A stretch of 64,000 nucleotides of DNA. Source: Alphaproteobacteria bacterium (GTDB lineage Bacteria > Pseudomonadota > Alphaproteobacteria > UBA9655). How positions within the stretch are numbered: position 1 is the stretch's first letter; the number at the start of each line of letters is the position of its first letter. The DNA lies in contig JAGONT010000006.1 in the NCBI GenBank assembly GCA_017992885.1, positions 24,799-88,798 of the forward strand, written 5' to 3'. A program made the translations under genes and the position numbers. Of the stretch, positions 63,322 to 64,000 are shown piece by piece. The notes beneath the pieces were generated by a model that was given only the letters and a program-made list of their open reading frames with translations, did no database searches and was not told the origin of the DNA.

Positions 63322-63885
63322 CGTGACCCAATGTAAGAGTGTCAATAAGAGTTGACGGTAAAGAATGGTGCTGTACGGGGAAAGACACGATACAAGTGAA
63401 CGACTTGCAATTATAATTTTACGATGGGTGATGGCTGAGTCAAGGAAAATCTTATCGTTGAAAAAGCGTTGGCTGTCATCCTTTATTCTCTTGGAAAAGC
63501 GTCAGTTGGGATTTGGGTAAACTATTTGGAGGGGAGCCCGTTCATTCATATCGCTAGATTCGAGATGAAGCTTACAGGCTTCAGGAGCCCGTTATTTCTG
63601 GAAAAATCAGTGAAATAGAATTTGATGAGATGTGGCATTTTATAGTCTCAAAAAAAGTGGATCTTCAAAGCCGTGGATTGTTGCGCGAAGCGAACTGTGG
63701 CCTGGGCTATCGGTGATCGTGATGCCTCAACTTTCCGACGACTCTACGAAAAAGTAAAGCATTTAGAAAATTGCATTTTTTATACAGACGACTGGGATGC
63801 ATTCGCGAAAGTTCTGCCAAGAGATCGACATGTGATAGGCAAAGTTCACACCACAATAATCGAACAAGATCACAACCCGAGTTAT
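63322..63885 (+). pseudogene. IS1-family transposase (InsA-InsB type), decayed
   Basis: Combining the frames gives KNGAVRGKTRYK-stop-TTCNYNFTMGDG, then VKENLIVEKALAVILYSLGK (InsA), IRDEAYRLQEPVISGKISEI, EFDEMWHFIVSKK, then TVAWAIGDRDASTFRRLYEK, the YTDDWDAFAKVLPRDRHVIG catalytic part and HTTIIEQDHN (InsB). Stops (two TGA and a TAG) and frameshifts disable it. It belongs to a different subgroup from the IS1 pair at 21.5 and 23.7 kb. Confidence 0.8.
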
Positions 63886-64000
63886 GGATTAGGAAGAGCG
63901 AAGTCATAAATTAAAGAAGGCTTAGAAGGCTTGAGTTGGTAAGCGATAAGGGTTGAGAGGACATGTATAAAGGCATTAAGAGGGGATCTATGCCTTGTAT
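63882..64000 (-). repeat. Dispersed repeat, copy 2 (continues past the window)
   Basis: This gap-free match to 47730-47848 begins where the IS1-like sequence ends and continues beyond the window. The minus-strand frame is open and ends at the same TAA as copy 1. See the copy-1 entry for the shared peptide. Identity of the parent gene is unknown. Confidence 0.6.

Overview
The window reads as a chromosome segment of an AT-rich, probably host-associated alphaproteobacterium. Supporting signs are the order SRP RNA - dnaX - ybaB/ebfC - recR, tkt-gap, ftsK-lolA and lepB-rnc-era-recO-parC, the very large 180-kDa-class NAD-glutamate dehydrogenase, a DnaX with the C-terminal domain typical of Alphaproteobacteria, and a fused cytochrome b/c1 gene beside the Rieske gene. 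Low GC, several broken genes, transposase fragments and many exported proteins of unknown role fit an intracellular lineage such as the Holosporales. That placement is inference, because no rRNA lies in the window.

Layout. 0-5.6 kb: start of an isovaleryl-CoA dehydrogenase gene, TrkH, and two exported proteins with an APH/kinase-type catalytic loop. 6-8.5 kb: an adaptor plus outer-membrane-channel efflux pair without an inner-membrane pump. 8.4-11.4 kb: tkt-gap. 11.6-14.4 kb: SRP RNA, dnaX with an A9 frameshift signal, ybaB, recR. 14.5-19.5 kb: SH3 protein, dut, ligA, recN. 19.8-24.1 kb: an accessory patch with a patatin phospholipase, IS remnants, and a LysR/small exported protein/rhodanese cassette between inverted IS1-family remnants. 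24.1-28.9 kb: exported beta-carbonic anhydrase, lolA, ftsK, a small exported protein, a LysE-type exporter, tRNA-Gly. 29.1-35.1 kb: NAD-GDH and hemW. 35.3-38.6 kb: rsmE, a small exported protein, groES-groEL under a strong promoter and a perfect CIRCE operator. 38.7-39.6 kb: a DUF2628-like gene and a partial duplicate of its 3' end. 39.6-47.5 kb: parC, recO, a decayed subtilisin-like protease, era, rnc, lepB, rpmE, csaA. 47.5-49.5 kb: a dispersed repeat and a broken exported-protein gene. 49.9-54.9 kb: recJ, a GC-richer DUF7002-like gene, an NAD-dependent epimerase, a GST, uppP. 54.9-63.2 kb: cytochrome b-c1 fusion and Rieske protein, trmL, hemF, fabI, sppA, gltA, a small membrane protein. 63.3 kb to the end: a decayed IS1-family element running into a second copy of the 47.7-kb repeat.

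How the genes work together. The core genes cover DNA replication and repair (DnaX, LigA, RecN, RecR, RecO, RecJ, ParC, FtsK), ribosome and RNA maturation (Era, RNase III, RsmE, TrmL, bL31), envelope biogenesis (LolA, LepB, SppA, UppP), and aerobic energy metabolism fed by amino acids and the TCA cycle (isovaleryl-CoA dehydrogenase, NAD-GDH, citrate synthase, cytochrome bc1, oxygen-dependent HemF). The most unusual content is the two exported kinase-fold proteins, the dnaX recoding signal, the composite-transposon-like LysR/rhodanese cassette, two decayed secreted-protein genes and the GC-rich DUF7002-like gene. No CRISPR array, prophage or secretion-system cluster was seen. All calls come from reading the sequence; no database search was run.
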